Positions 44,922 to 54,628 of a stretch of 64,000 nt of DNA are shown here, piece by piece. The translations under genes were made by a program, and so were the position numbers. The stretch is from Paludibacter sp. (GTDB taxonomy: Bacteria > Bacteroidota > Bacteroidia > Bacteroidales > Paludibacteraceae): contig JARLGX010000011.1 of NCBI GenBank assembly GCA_031292575.1, positions 35,835 through 99,834 of the forward strand, read 5' to 3'. Numbering within the stretch: the first letter of the stretch is position 1; each line of letters starts with the position of its first letter. Under the pieces are notes generated by a model. It worked only from the letters and a program-made list of their open reading frames with translations, had not been told where the DNA came from and did not search any database.

Positions 44922-46826
44922 ATGAAGCCAACAATTATCGATTTGCTGAACTTAAGCGTTGAAAAATATGCCGAGAATCCTTTTATTTGGGAAAAAATAA
45001 CGACGGAATTTGTACCTACCACCTATCATGAAACAAAAATACAAACACATTTATTAGCAGCCGGACTAATTCAGTTGGGGGTTGAAACCGGAGATAGGAT
45101 AGCACTCCTTTCGGAAGGTCGAAATGCATGGATTATAGGAGAACTTGCAATACTTCACGCCGGATGCATCAATGTACCTTTATCAATAAAACTGGAAGAA
45201 AGCAACGATTTGGTTTTTCGGTTAACGCATTCCGAAGCCAGTTATATTCTTGTTTCAGGGAGTCAATTGAAAAAAATCAGGACAATTATAAAAGAATTGC
45301 CTTTAGTTAAAAAAGTTGTAGTATTTGATGAACAACCCGATTACGAATCAACTGAAGTTTCGCTGATCGAATTAATTGAAAAAGGCAAAGGACATTTAAG
45401 TAAGTTCCCCGATGTAGTAAGCAATAGAGCTAAAGCAATAAAGCCAGATGATTTAGCAAATATCAGTTACACCTCAGGAACCACTGCCGATCCAAAAGGT
45501 ATTATGTTGACACATCGAAATTATACTGCAAATGTGGAACAGGCATTGACCTTAATGAACATACCCACCACATACAGAACTCTTTTGATTTTACCACTCG
45601 ATCACTGTTTTGCACATGTTGCAGGGTTTTATAGCTTTATGGCATCGGGTGCCAGTGTTGGAACAGTACAAAGCGGAAAAACCGGAATGGAAACACTAAA
45701 GAATATCCCAATTAATATCAAAGAGTTAAAACCAAATTTATTACTCAGTGTGCCGGCTTTAGCCAAGAGTTTTAAAAAAAACATAGAAGGAGGTATTCGG
45801 GCACAGGGTGCGGTGGTGAACTGGTTATTTAATACAGCTCTGAAACTATCCTATTCCTATAATAAAGAAGGATACAATAAAGGACAAGGATTCCAAATTT
45901 TAAAAAAACCTTTATTGAAATTGTTTGATAAAATTATCTTTTCAAAAATCAGGGAAGGTTTTGGAGGTGAACTTGACTTTTTTGTCGGAGGTGGAGCATT
46001 GCTCGACATTGATTTACAACGGTTTTATTATGCAATAGGTATTCCTATGTTTCAAGGTTATGGGCTCTCCGAAGCCACTCCCATTATTTCTTCCAACGGA
46101 TTAAGAAATCACAAATTAGGTTCGTCGGGATATTTGGTAAAACCAATGGAGCTGAAAATTTGCAATTCGGAAGGAAACTCATTGCCAAATTTTGAGAAAG
46201 GTGAGATTATCATCAAAGGCGAAAACGTTATGGCAGGCTATTTCAAAAATGAGAAAGCAACTTCGGAAACAATCATTGATGGTTGGTTGCATACAGGCGA
46301 CATGGGCTATATGGATAATGATGGATTTTTGTATGTTGTAGGTCGCTTCAAGAGTTTGCTTATTTCCGGTGATGGAGAAAAATATAGTCCCGAAGGCATT
46401 GAAGAATCACTTGCCGACAATTCTCATTTTATCGATCAGGTAGTTCTTTATAACAATCAGAATCCATATACTGCCGCTTTGATTGTTCCAAACAAAGAAG
46501 CCCTTAAACGTTATGTAAAACGAAAAAAACCTGAACTGAACTGGGATTCACCAGATGCAAAAGCATTGGCTTTAAATAAACTTCAGCGCGAAATTAACGA
46601 ATATCGCAACGGAGGTAAATACGAAGGAATGTTTCCTGAGCGGTGGTTGCCGGCTGCAATTGCCGTTATTGGAGATGCATTTACCGAACAAAACGGACTG
46701 GTAAACAGTACCATGAAAATTATGCGGGGAAAAGTAGAAGAACGATATGCCACCCGAATTGAAAGTTTGTATTTACCGGGTGCAAAAAGCATAGAAAATC
46801 AAGAGAATATTGATGCTTTGAAGTAG
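44922..46826 (+). CDS. Long-chain acyl-CoA synthetase (AMP-forming)
   Basis: 634 residues of the ANL superfamily. It activates fatty acids to acyl-AMP and then acyl-CoA at the membrane. The P-loop-like A3 motif is ISYTSGTTADPKGIMLTH (about 183-200); GYGLSEATPI and GWLHTGDMGYMD follow, and the catalytic Lys region in KIMRGKVEERY is near the end. The FadD15/FAA1-type insert between the N-terminal subdomains is present. Monocistronic. Confidence 0.92.
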   Translation: MKPTIIDLLNLSVEKYAENPFIWEKITTEFVPTTYHETKIQTHLLAAGLIQLGVETGDRIALLSEGRNAWIIGELAILHAGCINVPLSIKLEESNDLVFRLTHSEASYILVSGSQLKKIRTIIKELPLVKKVVVFDEQPDYESTEVSLIELIEKGKGHLSKFPDVVSNRAKAIKPDDLANISYTSGTTADPKGIMLTHRNYTANVEQALTLMNIPTTYRTLLILPLDHCFAHVAGFYSFMASGASVGTVQSGKTGMETLKNIPINIKELKPNLLLSVPALAKSFKKNIEGGIRAQGAVVNWLFNTALKLSYSYNKEGYNKGQGFQILKKPLLKLFDKIIFSKIREGFGGELDFFVGGGALLDIDLQRFYYAIGIPMFQGYGLSEATPIISSNGLRNHKLGSSGYLVKPMELKICNSEGNSLPNFEKGEIIIKGENVMAGYFKNEKATSETIIDGWLHTGDMGYMDNDGFLYVVGRFKSLLISGDGEKYSPEGIEESLADNSHFIDQVVLYNNQNPYTAALIVPNKEALKRYVKRKKPELNWDSPDAKALALNKLQREINEYRNGGKYEGMFPERWLPAAIAVIGDAFTEQNGLVNSTMKIMRGKVEERYATRIESLYLPGAKSIENQENIDALK

Positions 46827-46847
46827 AAAGCAAGTCATTTGAAAATA

Positions 46848-46880
46848 AAAAATGCCATTCCATTGAAGAATGGCATTTTT
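46848..46880. terminator. Bidirectional terminator
   Basis: AAAAATGCCATTC / GAATGGCATTTTT with a seven-base loop, lying between the convergent acyl-CoA synthetase and fRMsr genes and usable by both. Confidence 0.85.
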
Positions 46881-46883
46881 GCT

Positions 46884-47369
46884 TTATAATATAGTTGTAA
46901 TTATCCTACCAACCTTTTCCAAATAATAAACATCAGTCTCATCGAGTACATCAAACCTTTCGCTGTCAACGTCCAACACTCCTACAACTTTATTCTCTTT
47001 ATCAAAAACAGGAACCACAATTTCGGAAACTGAACTGCTACTACAAGCAATATGACCGGGGAAAGCATTTACATCGGGAACCAGCAAACTTTTTTCAGCC
47101 TTCCATACAGTTCCGCAAACACCTTTTCCAAATTTAATTCGTGCGCAGGCAATCGGACCCTGAAAAGGACCAAGAACTAATTCATTATTTTTTATCCAAT
47201 AAAAACCTACCCACCACCAGCCAAATGTATTGTGCAATGCGGCTGAAATATTGGCCAAGTTAGCAATTAAATCTGTTTCACCCGAAACGAGTGAACTCAG
47301 CTGTGGTAGCAAGGTCTCATACATTTCATTTTTCCCTGCACCGGGCATTATAAACAATTGTTCAGACAT
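46884..47369 (-). CDS. msrC: Free methionine-(R)-sulfoxide reductase (GAF domain)
   Basis: 161 residues from the ATG at 47369; the frame runs 43 codons further upstream but that part passes through the promoter region. A single GAF domain with the three cysteines of the fRMsr family: C75 (GPIACARI), C85 (GKGVCGTVW) and C109 (FPGHIACSS). The enzyme reduces free Met-R-SO, an oxidative damage product, in the cytosol. A -7 element TACTTTTG (complement of 47392-47399) precedes it. Confidence 0.9.
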   Translation of the reverse strand: MSEQLFIMPGAGKNEMYETLLPQLSSLVSGETDLIANLANISAALHNTFGWWWVGFYWIKNNELVLGPFQGPIACARIKFGKGVCGTVWKAEKSLLVPDVNAFPGHIACSSSSVSEIVVPVFDKENKVVGVLDVDSERFDVLDETDVYYLEKVGRIITTIL

Positions 47370-47595
47370 AGTGTTTTTATATTTTAATCGACAAAAGTAC
47401 AATTTAGCAATTAATAATTTGCTATATACAAGCGATAGTTTGAGTTTAAAATATAGATAAATTGTTGGTTCGATTAAATAATTATTGGCAAATAACAAAT
47501 TGATTTTGTTAATTCAAAAAAATTACTTTTCTTTGTATGACAATTAACACAAAAACATTATTCCATAAAACAATCAACTATTTAAAAATTAAATT

Positions 47596-50412
47596 ATGAA
47601 AAGAAATCTTTTTAGATTGATTTCCTTATGCTTATTGCTGGCAGCATCAGCATTTGTAGGAGCTCAACAGTTTCAACCAATTCCGATTGACCCGAAGGTA
47701 CGTTACGGGAAGTTAGATAACGGCCTAACGTATTACATTCGCGCAAATAAAGAGCCAAAACAGCGAGCCGATTTTTACATTGCTCAAAATGTTGGCGCAA
47801 TTCTCGAAAATGACGATCAAAATGGACTGGCACATTTCCTGGAACATATGGCTTTTAATGGCACAAAAAATTTCCCGGGAAAAGGTATAATTAATTTTTT
47901 GGAAAACGTTGGCGTTAAATTCGGAGCTGATATTAATGCACATACAGCATTGGACGAAACGGTTTATAATCTTTCGGATGTTCCAACCACTCGTGAAGGC
48001 ATTGTTGATAGTGCATTATTAGTTTTGCACGATTGGTCGAGTTATATTTCATTAGAAGATTCTGAAATTGATGCAGAGCGTGGAGTAATACGTGAAGAAT
48101 GGCGTCAGGGTGCAGGAGCTGAACGACGGATGTGGAAAGAATCGAATAAACTGAAATATCCGGGTTCAAAATATGCCATCCGCGATGTAATTGGTGATAC
48201 TGCCATTATCAATAACTTTAAACATAAAACGATTCGTGATTTTTACAAAAAATGGTATCGTCCGGATTTACAGGCAATTTTAATTGTTGGAGATATAGAT
48301 GTTGATAAAGTAGAAGCAAAAATTAAAAGCTTATTTTCCGACATATCTAAAAAGGAAAATGAAGCAGAACGTACAATTTTCCCTATTATAGACAATCAAA
48401 AACCGATTGTTTCAATTGTGAAAGACAAAGAAGCTCGCGTAACAAGAATTGAGCTTGAATACAAGCACAAGAAACTACCAGACGAAGTAAAATTGTCGAT
48501 GAACGGGTATGCATTCAGCACTCTTAATAATCTTATTTCGTTAATGATGGGCTACCGTTTCGAAGAAATTACTCAACAAGCAGATGCTCCATTTGTGGCA
48601 GGATATGCCGGATATGGTGAATTGGTAAAATCCGAAGATGCATTTCAATTAATTGCAATTCCAAAAGAAGGTAAGGAATTGGAAGGACTTAACGCCATCC
48701 TCTTAGAAGCAGAAAAAGTGAAACGTTTTGGATTTACCAACTCAGAATTGGAACGTGCAAAAATTGACTATCTTAAAAATCTTGAGAAAGCTTATAACGA
48801 AAGGGATAATCAAAAAAACAATGATTTAGTAGAGGAATATGTTCGTAACTTCTTGAATCAGGAACCAATTCCAGGAATAGAATGGGAATATAAAACTGCA
48901 CAAATGATATTACCTCAATTGAAAATGGATATGGTAAATCAAGTGGCAAAATCATATGTAACTGATACAGATATGATAGTATCTATTATGGCACCCGACA
49001 AAGAAGCTGTAAAAATACCAACCGAAGACCAAATTCGTGCAGCCATTGATAATTCAAGAAGAGTTCAATTAACTCAGAAAGTAGAAGAAACCTTAAACAA
49101 ACCGCTGATTGAAAAAGTTCCTGTGGCAGGCAAAATAAGTAAAATATCTGAAAATAAGTTACTCGGAACAACCGAATGGGTATTAAATAATGGTGTGAAA
49201 GTTGTTTTCAAACCTACCACATTTAAAAAAGATGAGATTCTATTAACTGCATTTGGCGAAGGAGGACTTTCAAAAATAAAAAATATAGCTGACCTTCCTT
49301 CCGGGACACTGGCAGCCGCTATAGTACAAAACAATGGATTGGGAAATTATAACCAAATAGATTTGGACAAGATACTTACCGGAAAAATTGCAACTGTTAC
49401 CCCTTCAATTAGTGGTTACGAAGAAGGTTTCTCAGGTAATTCTTCGGTTACAGATTTTGAAACTATGTTACAGTTGATCTATCTTAATTTTACCGCTGTA
49501 CGAAAAGATGATAATGCTTTTAAAGCCATGATGAATATGTACCGGGCAAGTTTAGCCAATGGAGCTAGCGATCCTCGTAAAGCCTTCTCTGATTCAATCA
49601 ATTTAACAGCTACTGACCATAATCCACGAACAGTGATTATGAGTTTAAACACTTTGGATAAGATTGACCAGGATAAAGCATTAGCTATTTTCAAAGAACG
49701 ATTTGCCACCCCGGCTAATTTTACCTTTATTTTCACTGGCAATATCGATCCTACAAATGAGAAGGTGAAAAATGAAATTTGCACTTATTTGGGTGGGTTA
49801 AAATCGACAAAAGGCAATGAAAAATTTACCGACAATAATATACGTTTCCCAAAAGGCAAAGTGAATAATCATTTCACCAAAGAAATGAAAATTAAAAAAG
49901 CATCAAACTTCATTTTATTCAGTGCAACAATGCCCTACAATGTTGCAAACAGAACAGCAGTAACAGCTATTGGAAATATCCTGACGATACGCTACACCGA
50001 AAGTATACGCGAAAAAGAAGGAGGATCGTATGGAGTAGGAGTGCGTGGCAGTATAAATAATACACCTATAGATGAAGCAACATTAATGATGCAGTTTGAC
50101 ACTGACCCTGTTAAACAAGAAAAACTAATAGCAATTATTTATTCTGAAGTGAACGATATTCTGACAAAAGGACCGCTTACAGATGATTTACAAAAAGTAA
50201 AAGAAAATATGTTGAAGAAATATACCGAAGATATTGCTGAAAATAGCTGGTGGCAAAGTACAGTGCAACGTTACTATCAGGACAAAATTAATCTGGTAAG
50301 CGATTACAAAGCATCAGTTGAAGCTTTAACTTCTGAAAAAATTCAGGCAACACTGAAAAGTATAGTTTCACAAGGAAATGTGATGGAAGTAGTTATGAAA
50401 CCTACGGAATAA
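47596..50412 (+). CDS. M16-family zinc metalloprotease (pitrilysin/insulinase type)
   Basis: 938 residues with a signal peptide ending near VGAQ. The N-terminal active half has the inverted zinc motif HFLEH (H80, E83, H84) and the distal Glu in ERGVIREEW. The second half (about 520-938) is the homologous non-catalytic partner, with the conserved R/Y pair region EKEGGSYGVGVRGS. It is a periplasmic or surface peptidase for peptides and small proteins. Monocistronic, with a terminator downstream. Confidence 0.93.
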   Translation: MKRNLFRLISLCLLLAASAFVGAQQFQPIPIDPKVRYGKLDNGLTYYIRANKEPKQRADFYIAQNVGAILENDDQNGLAHFLEHMAFNGTKNFPGKGIINFLENVGVKFGADINAHTALDETVYNLSDVPTTREGIVDSALLVLHDWSSYISLEDSEIDAERGVIREEWRQGAGAERRMWKESNKLKYPGSKYAIRDVIGDTAIINNFKHKTIRDFYKKWYRPDLQAILIVGDIDVDKVEAKIKSLFSDISKKENEAERTIFPIIDNQKPIVSIVKDKEARVTRIELEYKHKKLPDEVKLSMNGYAFSTLNNLISLMMGYRFEEITQQADAPFVAGYAGYGELVKSEDAFQLIAIPKEGKELEGLNAILLEAEKVKRFGFTNSELERAKIDYLKNLEKAYNERDNQKNNDLVEEYVRNFLNQEPIPGIEWEYKTAQMILPQLKMDMVNQVAKSYVTDTDMIVSIMAPDKEAVKIPTEDQIRAAIDNSRRVQLTQKVEETLNKPLIEKVPVAGKISKISENKLLGTTEWVLNNGVKVVFKPTTFKKDEILLTAFGEGGLSKIKNIADLPSGTLAAAIVQNNGLGNYNQIDLDKILTGKIATVTPSISGYEEGFSGNSSVTDFETMLQLIYLNFTAVRKDDNAFKAMMNMYRASLANGASDPRKAFSDSINLTATDHNPRTVIMSLNTLDKIDQDKALAIFKERFATPANFTFIFTGNIDPTNEKVKNEICTYLGGLKSTKGNEKFTDNNIRFPKGKVNNHFTKEMKIKKASNFILFSATMPYNVANRTAVTAIGNILTIRYTESIREKEGGSYGVGVRGSINNTPIDEATLMMQFDTDPVKQEKLIAIIYSEVNDILTKGPLTDDLQKVKENMLKKYTEDIAENSWWQSTVQRYYQDKINLVSDYKASVEALTSEKIQATLKSIVSQGNVMEVVMKPTE

Positions 50413-50428
50413 TTTTATTTCAACTTTT

Positions 50429-50466
50429 AAAGAGGGGCAATTTTAAAGAATTGTTCCTCTTTTTTT
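50429..50466 (+). terminator. Terminator after the M16 protease gene
   Basis: AAAGAGGGGCAATT / AATTGTTCCTCTTT, pairing with two G-T wobbles, six-base loop, followed by a T-run. Confidence 0.8.
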
Positions 50467-50552
50467 TCAATCCGCTCTGGTGCACCAACTTATATTAATT
50501 CTTCTTTTTACAATCTCAGTAAACCGGATGAAATATGACTACTGAAAATTCA

Positions 50553-51956
50553 TTATACTCCTTTGCCCTTAAAAATTATTTCTAATGTATATATCAGAAT
50601 TTTTATATCAGTCATTAACGACATGTTTTCAATATAAATAACATCGTAATTTAAGCGTTCAATCATCTTTTCAACGGTATCGGAATACCCAATTTTTATT
50701 GGTCCCCAAGAAGTTAATCCTGGTCTTGCTTTATAAAGCAAACAATAATACGGAGCTTGCTCCATAATTTTATTAATATAAAATCGCCTTTCAGGGCGAG
50801 GTCCAACCAGACTCATATCACCCTTCAAGATATTCCAGAATTGAGGAATTTCATCTATTCTATACTTACGTAATACTTTTCCTATTGGTGTAATTCTATC
50901 ATCGTTTGCACTGCTCAACTTCGGGATTCCACTTTCGGAGCCCAAATACATTGTCCTGAATTTTAAAATTTCAAAAGGTTTACCGTATTTACCAATTCGT
51001 TCCTGCTTATAAAAAGCAGGACCTTTGGAGTCCTTCTTTATCCTGAAACCAAAGTAGCAAAGAAATGGAGAAAGCAGAATCAGTGAAATTAACGAGACGA
51101 CGATGTCAAATAAACGTTTTATACTTACTTGCCAATCCGACATTGATGACTTTGTTATGTTCACCAATGGACTTAATGCCACATTATTAATCTGCGCACT
51201 TCCAACTAATATTTCAAACAGGCGCGGAGTAAATTGGATATCAACATCAAACCGATAAAGCAAATTTATGACTTTAAAAAGATCTTTTTCATCTGCATCA
51301 TTGTCGAGCACAACTATTGTTTCTTTAATATCATATTTCTCAATGATTGAGGCAATTTGAGATATGTTACCAAGAATTTTAACTGTCGGCACACTTACTT
51401 TTTTATTTGTTGAAACAAATCCAATTATGGTGTTTTGAAATGAATATTGTTCAATGTCATTAGCAATTTTCTTGGCATTATCCCCAATTCCAACGATGAG
51501 TGTGTTAATCGTCCATTTCTTAATTTTGTAATTATGCTGCATTTGTGAATAAATTAAATTCCGAAACAGGAATGTAAAACAAAATATAAGCCCAAATAAC
51601 ACTAATAATGAGAAATAAAAATATTCGTAAGAAACAGTAACATCCCTGAGTTTAAAAATAAAAAAAACAGAAAATGAAATAATTGCTGAGGAAGACAAAG
51701 TGCTAATAATAACACTTATTCTGAGTTTTTTATGTGGATTTAAATAAAAACCCGACAAATAATGAATAAAAATACAATAAAACGGAAAAAGAATTAGACT
51801 GCTGAAATAATCGTAATTTGGGAAAAATACGTTTATTCCATCAAAGCTATAAATGTTATTTATTGTTTTCCTGAACACAACAAAACCCACCCACACCAGA
51901 ATGGCAGCTAACATATCGAAAAGAATATATTTCTGAATGAGTAAATTTTTATTCAT
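50553..51956 (-). CDS. Undecaprenyl-phosphate sugar-1-phosphate transferase (WbaP/WcaJ type)
   Basis: 467 residues. Four transmembrane helices (about 10-125), a CoA-binding-like Rossmann domain (about 145-250), a fifth membrane segment (about 277-300, SLISLILLSPFLCYFGF), then the catalytic bacterial sugar transferase domain with KQERIGKYGKPFEILKFRTM, IDEIPQFWNILKGDMSLVGPRP and ARPGLTSWGPI. It starts assembly of an exopolysaccharide, capsule or O-antigen unit by loading the first sugar on undecaprenyl phosphate. The sugar is not predictable. It lies 4 bp after the Sua5-family gene. Confidence 0.9.
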   Translation of the reverse strand: MNKNLLIQKYILFDMLAAILVWVGFVVFRKTINNIYSFDGINVFFPNYDYFSSLILFPFYCIFIHYLSGFYLNPHKKLRISVIISTLSSSAIISFSVFFIFKLRDVTVSYEYFYFSLLVLFGLIFCFTFLFRNLIYSQMQHNYKIKKWTINTLIVGIGDNAKKIANDIEQYSFQNTIIGFVSTNKKVSVPTVKILGNISQIASIIEKYDIKETIVVLDNDADEKDLFKVINLLYRFDVDIQFTPRLFEILVGSAQINNVALSPLVNITKSSMSDWQVSIKRLFDIVVSLISLILLSPFLCYFGFRIKKDSKGPAFYKQERIGKYGKPFEILKFRTMYLGSESGIPKLSSANDDRITPIGKVLRKYRIDEIPQFWNILKGDMSLVGPRPERRFYINKIMEQAPYYCLLYKARPGLTSWGPIKIGYSDTVEKMIERLNYDVIYIENMSLMTDIKILIYTLEIIFKGKGV

Positions 51957-51960
51957 AGAA

Positions 51961-52524
51961 TTATTCTCTGATTAATTGGAAAACATTTCCTTTTCCCAAC
52001 TTAATAATGGAAGATGGCTTCGGTTCTGACACATCATTTTGTCGAAAATTTACAATATAATCCACGGCCAACTTAATTTCATCCGAAATCTGTTTGAAAT
52101 TTAATGGAGTTGCATTTCCAGTCACATTTGCCGAAGTGGAGACTATAGGTTTTCGAAATTGCGCACAAAGACTTTTTGAAAAAGGTTCGTTGGTAACCCG
52201 AATTCCAATTGATTTATCATCACCAACCAAATTGGATGCCAAATTTTTGGCTTGTGGATATATGATTGTCAAGGGCTTTTCACTCATTTCAATTAAATCC
52301 CAGGCCATATCAGGGATTTCTTCTACATATGATTGCAATTTAGCAGCACTGTCAATCAAAACCAACATTGCTTTGGTATCAGCCCTTTTTTTAATCGCAA
52401 AAATACGTTTTACTGCACTTTCATTCGTAGCATCACATCCTAAGCCCCACACTGTATCAGTTGGGTAGAGAATTACGCCACCTGCACGCAATATTTCAAT
52501 TGTTTTCTTTATTTCTTCTTGCAT
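51961..52524 (-). CDS. Threonylcarbamoyl-AMP synthase (Sua5/YrdC family)
   Basis: 187 residues. Makes threonylcarbamoyl-AMP from Thr, bicarbonate and ATP for the t6A37 modification of ANN-decoding tRNAs. Motifs: ILYPTDTVWGLGCDA near the start, KKRADTKAML and PIVSTSANVTG. It is the short YrdC form without the Sua5 C-terminal domain. A TATCTTTG -7 element (complement of 52644-52651) lies 120 bp upstream. Its stop is 4 bp from the sugar transferase start, so both are probably cotranscribed. Confidence 0.92.
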   Translation of the reverse strand: MQEEIKKTIEILRAGGVILYPTDTVWGLGCDATNESAVKRIFAIKKRADTKAMLVLIDSAAKLQSYVEEIPDMAWDLIEMSEKPLTIIYPQAKNLASNLVGDDKSIGIRVTNEPFSKSLCAQFRKPIVSTSANVTGNATPLNFKQISDEIKLAVDYIVNFRQNDVSEPKPSSIIKLGKGNVFQLIRE

Positions 52525-52861
52525 GTAAATACAGTTTTAAATTTTAACACGAACGAAATTCTATTTTTCGAATCTACTATAACCCAACATAAGTCAACGC
52601 AAAAAAATACGAATTATTTCTTCATTATTCAGAATAGATGTAACAAAGATAATATTATTATCAACTCGCTACGGTTTCTGAAATGGTTTGTTGAACATCC
52701 AAGTGTTTAGGTTGTAGATTTGAAAAATTTTCTTTACTTTTACAGCATTGAATAAGCTTGTTATTATGTGGTGTTGAATGTTTTTTTGAGTTTGAAAAAT
52801 AACTGTTTAATCAAGTTGAAGAGTTAATTATCTTCAATACAAAGATGAAAAATATAACACA
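52525..52861. other. Intergenic region between Sua5 gene and recJ
   Basis: 337 bp between divergent genes, holding a -7 element for the Sua5 gene (complement of 52644-52651) and a full promoter for recJ (52712-52743). No open reading frame or RNA gene recognised. The recJ leader of about 110 nt shows no convincing fold. Confidence 0.6.
52712..52743 (+). promoter_or_regulatory. Promoter of recJ
   Basis: TTG (52712-52714), 20 bp spacer, TACTTTTAC (52735-52743): good -33/-7 geometry with one mismatch in the -7 element. Confidence 0.6.
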
Positions 52862-54586
52862 ATGATAAATATATGGTCTTACAGATCTCTCACAGAACAA
52901 CAAATTGAAATACAAAAACGATTAGCAGAAGAACTTAGTATTAGTCCCTTACTTTCCCAATTGTTAGTTCAGCGAGATATTCTGACCTTCGAAAATGCAC
53001 GCAGTTTCTTTCGACCTGATTTGAATGACTTGCACGATCCTTTTTTAATGGCCGACATGCAAAAAGCAGTCAACAGATTGACAACGGCTATGCAAAAAAA
53101 CGAGAAAATTCTTGTTTACGGTGATTATGACGTAGATGGAACTACTTCTGTTTCATTAGTTTATAAATTTCTTAGACAATTCTACATCAACATTGACTTT
53201 TACATTCCTGATAGATATAACGAAGGATATGGAATTTCTATACTGGGGATTGATTATGCCGCAACCAATGACTTTAAACTAATTATTGCACTCGACTGTG
53301 GTATTAAAGCTATTGAAAAAGTCACTTATTCAAATAGCTTAGGCGTTGATTTCATCATTTGCGATCATCACACCCCTGATGAAGTTTTACCGCCTGCTGT
53401 TGCTGTTCTAGATCCAAAAAGAATTGACTGTAATTATCCATACAAACATCTTTCGGGCTGTGGAGTTGGATTTAAGCTGATGCAAGCATTTGCAATTACC
53501 AACAACATTGATTTCTCTCAGCTCACTCCCTTACTCGATTTATTAGCTTTGAGCATTGCTTCGGATATTGTGCCAATTACCGGAGAAAACAGAATTTTAG
53601 CTTATTATGGACTAAAACAAATCAACTCAAACCCGAGTGTTGGACTGAAAGCAATCCTCGAAGTATGTGGATTGGCCGATAAAGAAATTTCTATCAGTGA
53701 CATCGTTTTCAAAATAGGACCGCGTATCAATGCTTCTGGGAGAATGAAACTTGCCTCTGAAGCAGTAGAGCTGTTGGTTTCAAGCGACCATATTTTTTCT
53801 AAAGAAAAAAGTGATACAATTAACGAGTACAACAACGACAGAAAAGATTTAGACAAAAACATCACCGACGAAGCCATTGCACTCATTGCAGCAGATCCGC
53901 GTTATAAAAACCGGAAATCAATTGTGGTTCATAAACCCGACTGGCATAAAGGTGTAATTGGAATTGTTGCCTCACGCCTGTCGGAAGAATATTACAAACC
54001 CAGTATTGTGTTGACAAATTCCAATGGATTAGCATCGGGGTCTGCACGTTCTGTCTTGGGCTTCGATATTTACAAAGCAATAGATTCTTGCCGCGATTTG
54101 CTGGAAAACTTTGGAGGACATATGTATGCGGCTGGTTTGTCCATGAAGGAAGAAAACGTAGCAGCTTTCACAGAAAGATTCGAACAATTTGTTTCTGAAA
54201 ATATTCTATTGGAACAAACCTACCCACAAATTGATATTGATGCTATTCTTGAATTTAAGGACATTACACCCAAATTTTTCCGTGTTTTAAAACAATTTGG
54301 ACCTTTTGGCCCGGGAAACATGAAACCAATTTTTGTTTCAAAAAAGGTGTTTGATTACGGCACAAGTCGCTTGGTTGGCAAAGAGCAAGAACATTTAAAA
54401 CTCGAACTCATAGATTCGAGTTCCGAAAATGTTATTAATGGAATTGCATTTAGAATGCATGAATATAACGACCATTTAAAAGCATTGAATCCGCTTGATA
54501 TCTGCTATACCATCGAGGAAAACTCATTCAATGGAAATTCCTCTATTCAGCTAATGATCAGAGATATAAAAATTGACGAAAAATAA
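52862..54586 (+). CDS. recJ: Single-stranded-DNA exonuclease RecJ
   Basis: 574 residues. A 5'-to-3' ssDNA exonuclease for recombination and mismatch repair. The DHH domain shows YGDYDVDGTTS (about 86-96) and ICDHHTPDE (about 166-174). The DHHA1 domain follows, with GGHMYAAGLSM, then the OB-fold segment near 460-560 (FGPFGPGNMKPIF). Length and motif order match the family. Confidence 0.95.
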   Translation: MINIWSYRSLTEQQIEIQKRLAEELSISPLLSQLLVQRDILTFENARSFFRPDLNDLHDPFLMADMQKAVNRLTTAMQKNEKILVYGDYDVDGTTSVSLVYKFLRQFYINIDFYIPDRYNEGYGISILGIDYAATNDFKLIIALDCGIKAIEKVTYSNSLGVDFIICDHHTPDEVLPPAVAVLDPKRIDCNYPYKHLSGCGVGFKLMQAFAITNNIDFSQLTPLLDLLALSIASDIVPITGENRILAYYGLKQINSNPSVGLKAILEVCGLADKEISISDIVFKIGPRINASGRMKLASEAVELLVSSDHIFSKEKSDTINEYNNDRKDLDKNITDEAIALIAADPRYKNRKSIVVHKPDWHKGVIGIVASRLSEEYYKPSIVLTNSNGLASGSARSVLGFDIYKAIDSCRDLLENFGGHMYAAGLSMKEENVAAFTERFEQFVSENILLEQTYPQIDIDAILEFKDITPKFFRVLKQFGPFGPGNMKPIFVSKKVFDYGTSRLVGKEQEHLKLELIDSSSENVINGIAFRMHEYNDHLKALNPLDICYTIEENSFNGNSSIQLMIRDIKIDEK

Positions 54587-54628
54587 GACAGAGACTACTG
54601 CAACTCTTAAAAGAATGAGTGAGTTTAT

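Noticed and set aside
47370..47498. 43-codon N-terminal extension of the GAF-domain reductase
   Set aside because: The extension is encoded by the promoter region and lacks similarity to fRMsr, which starts at MSEQLF.
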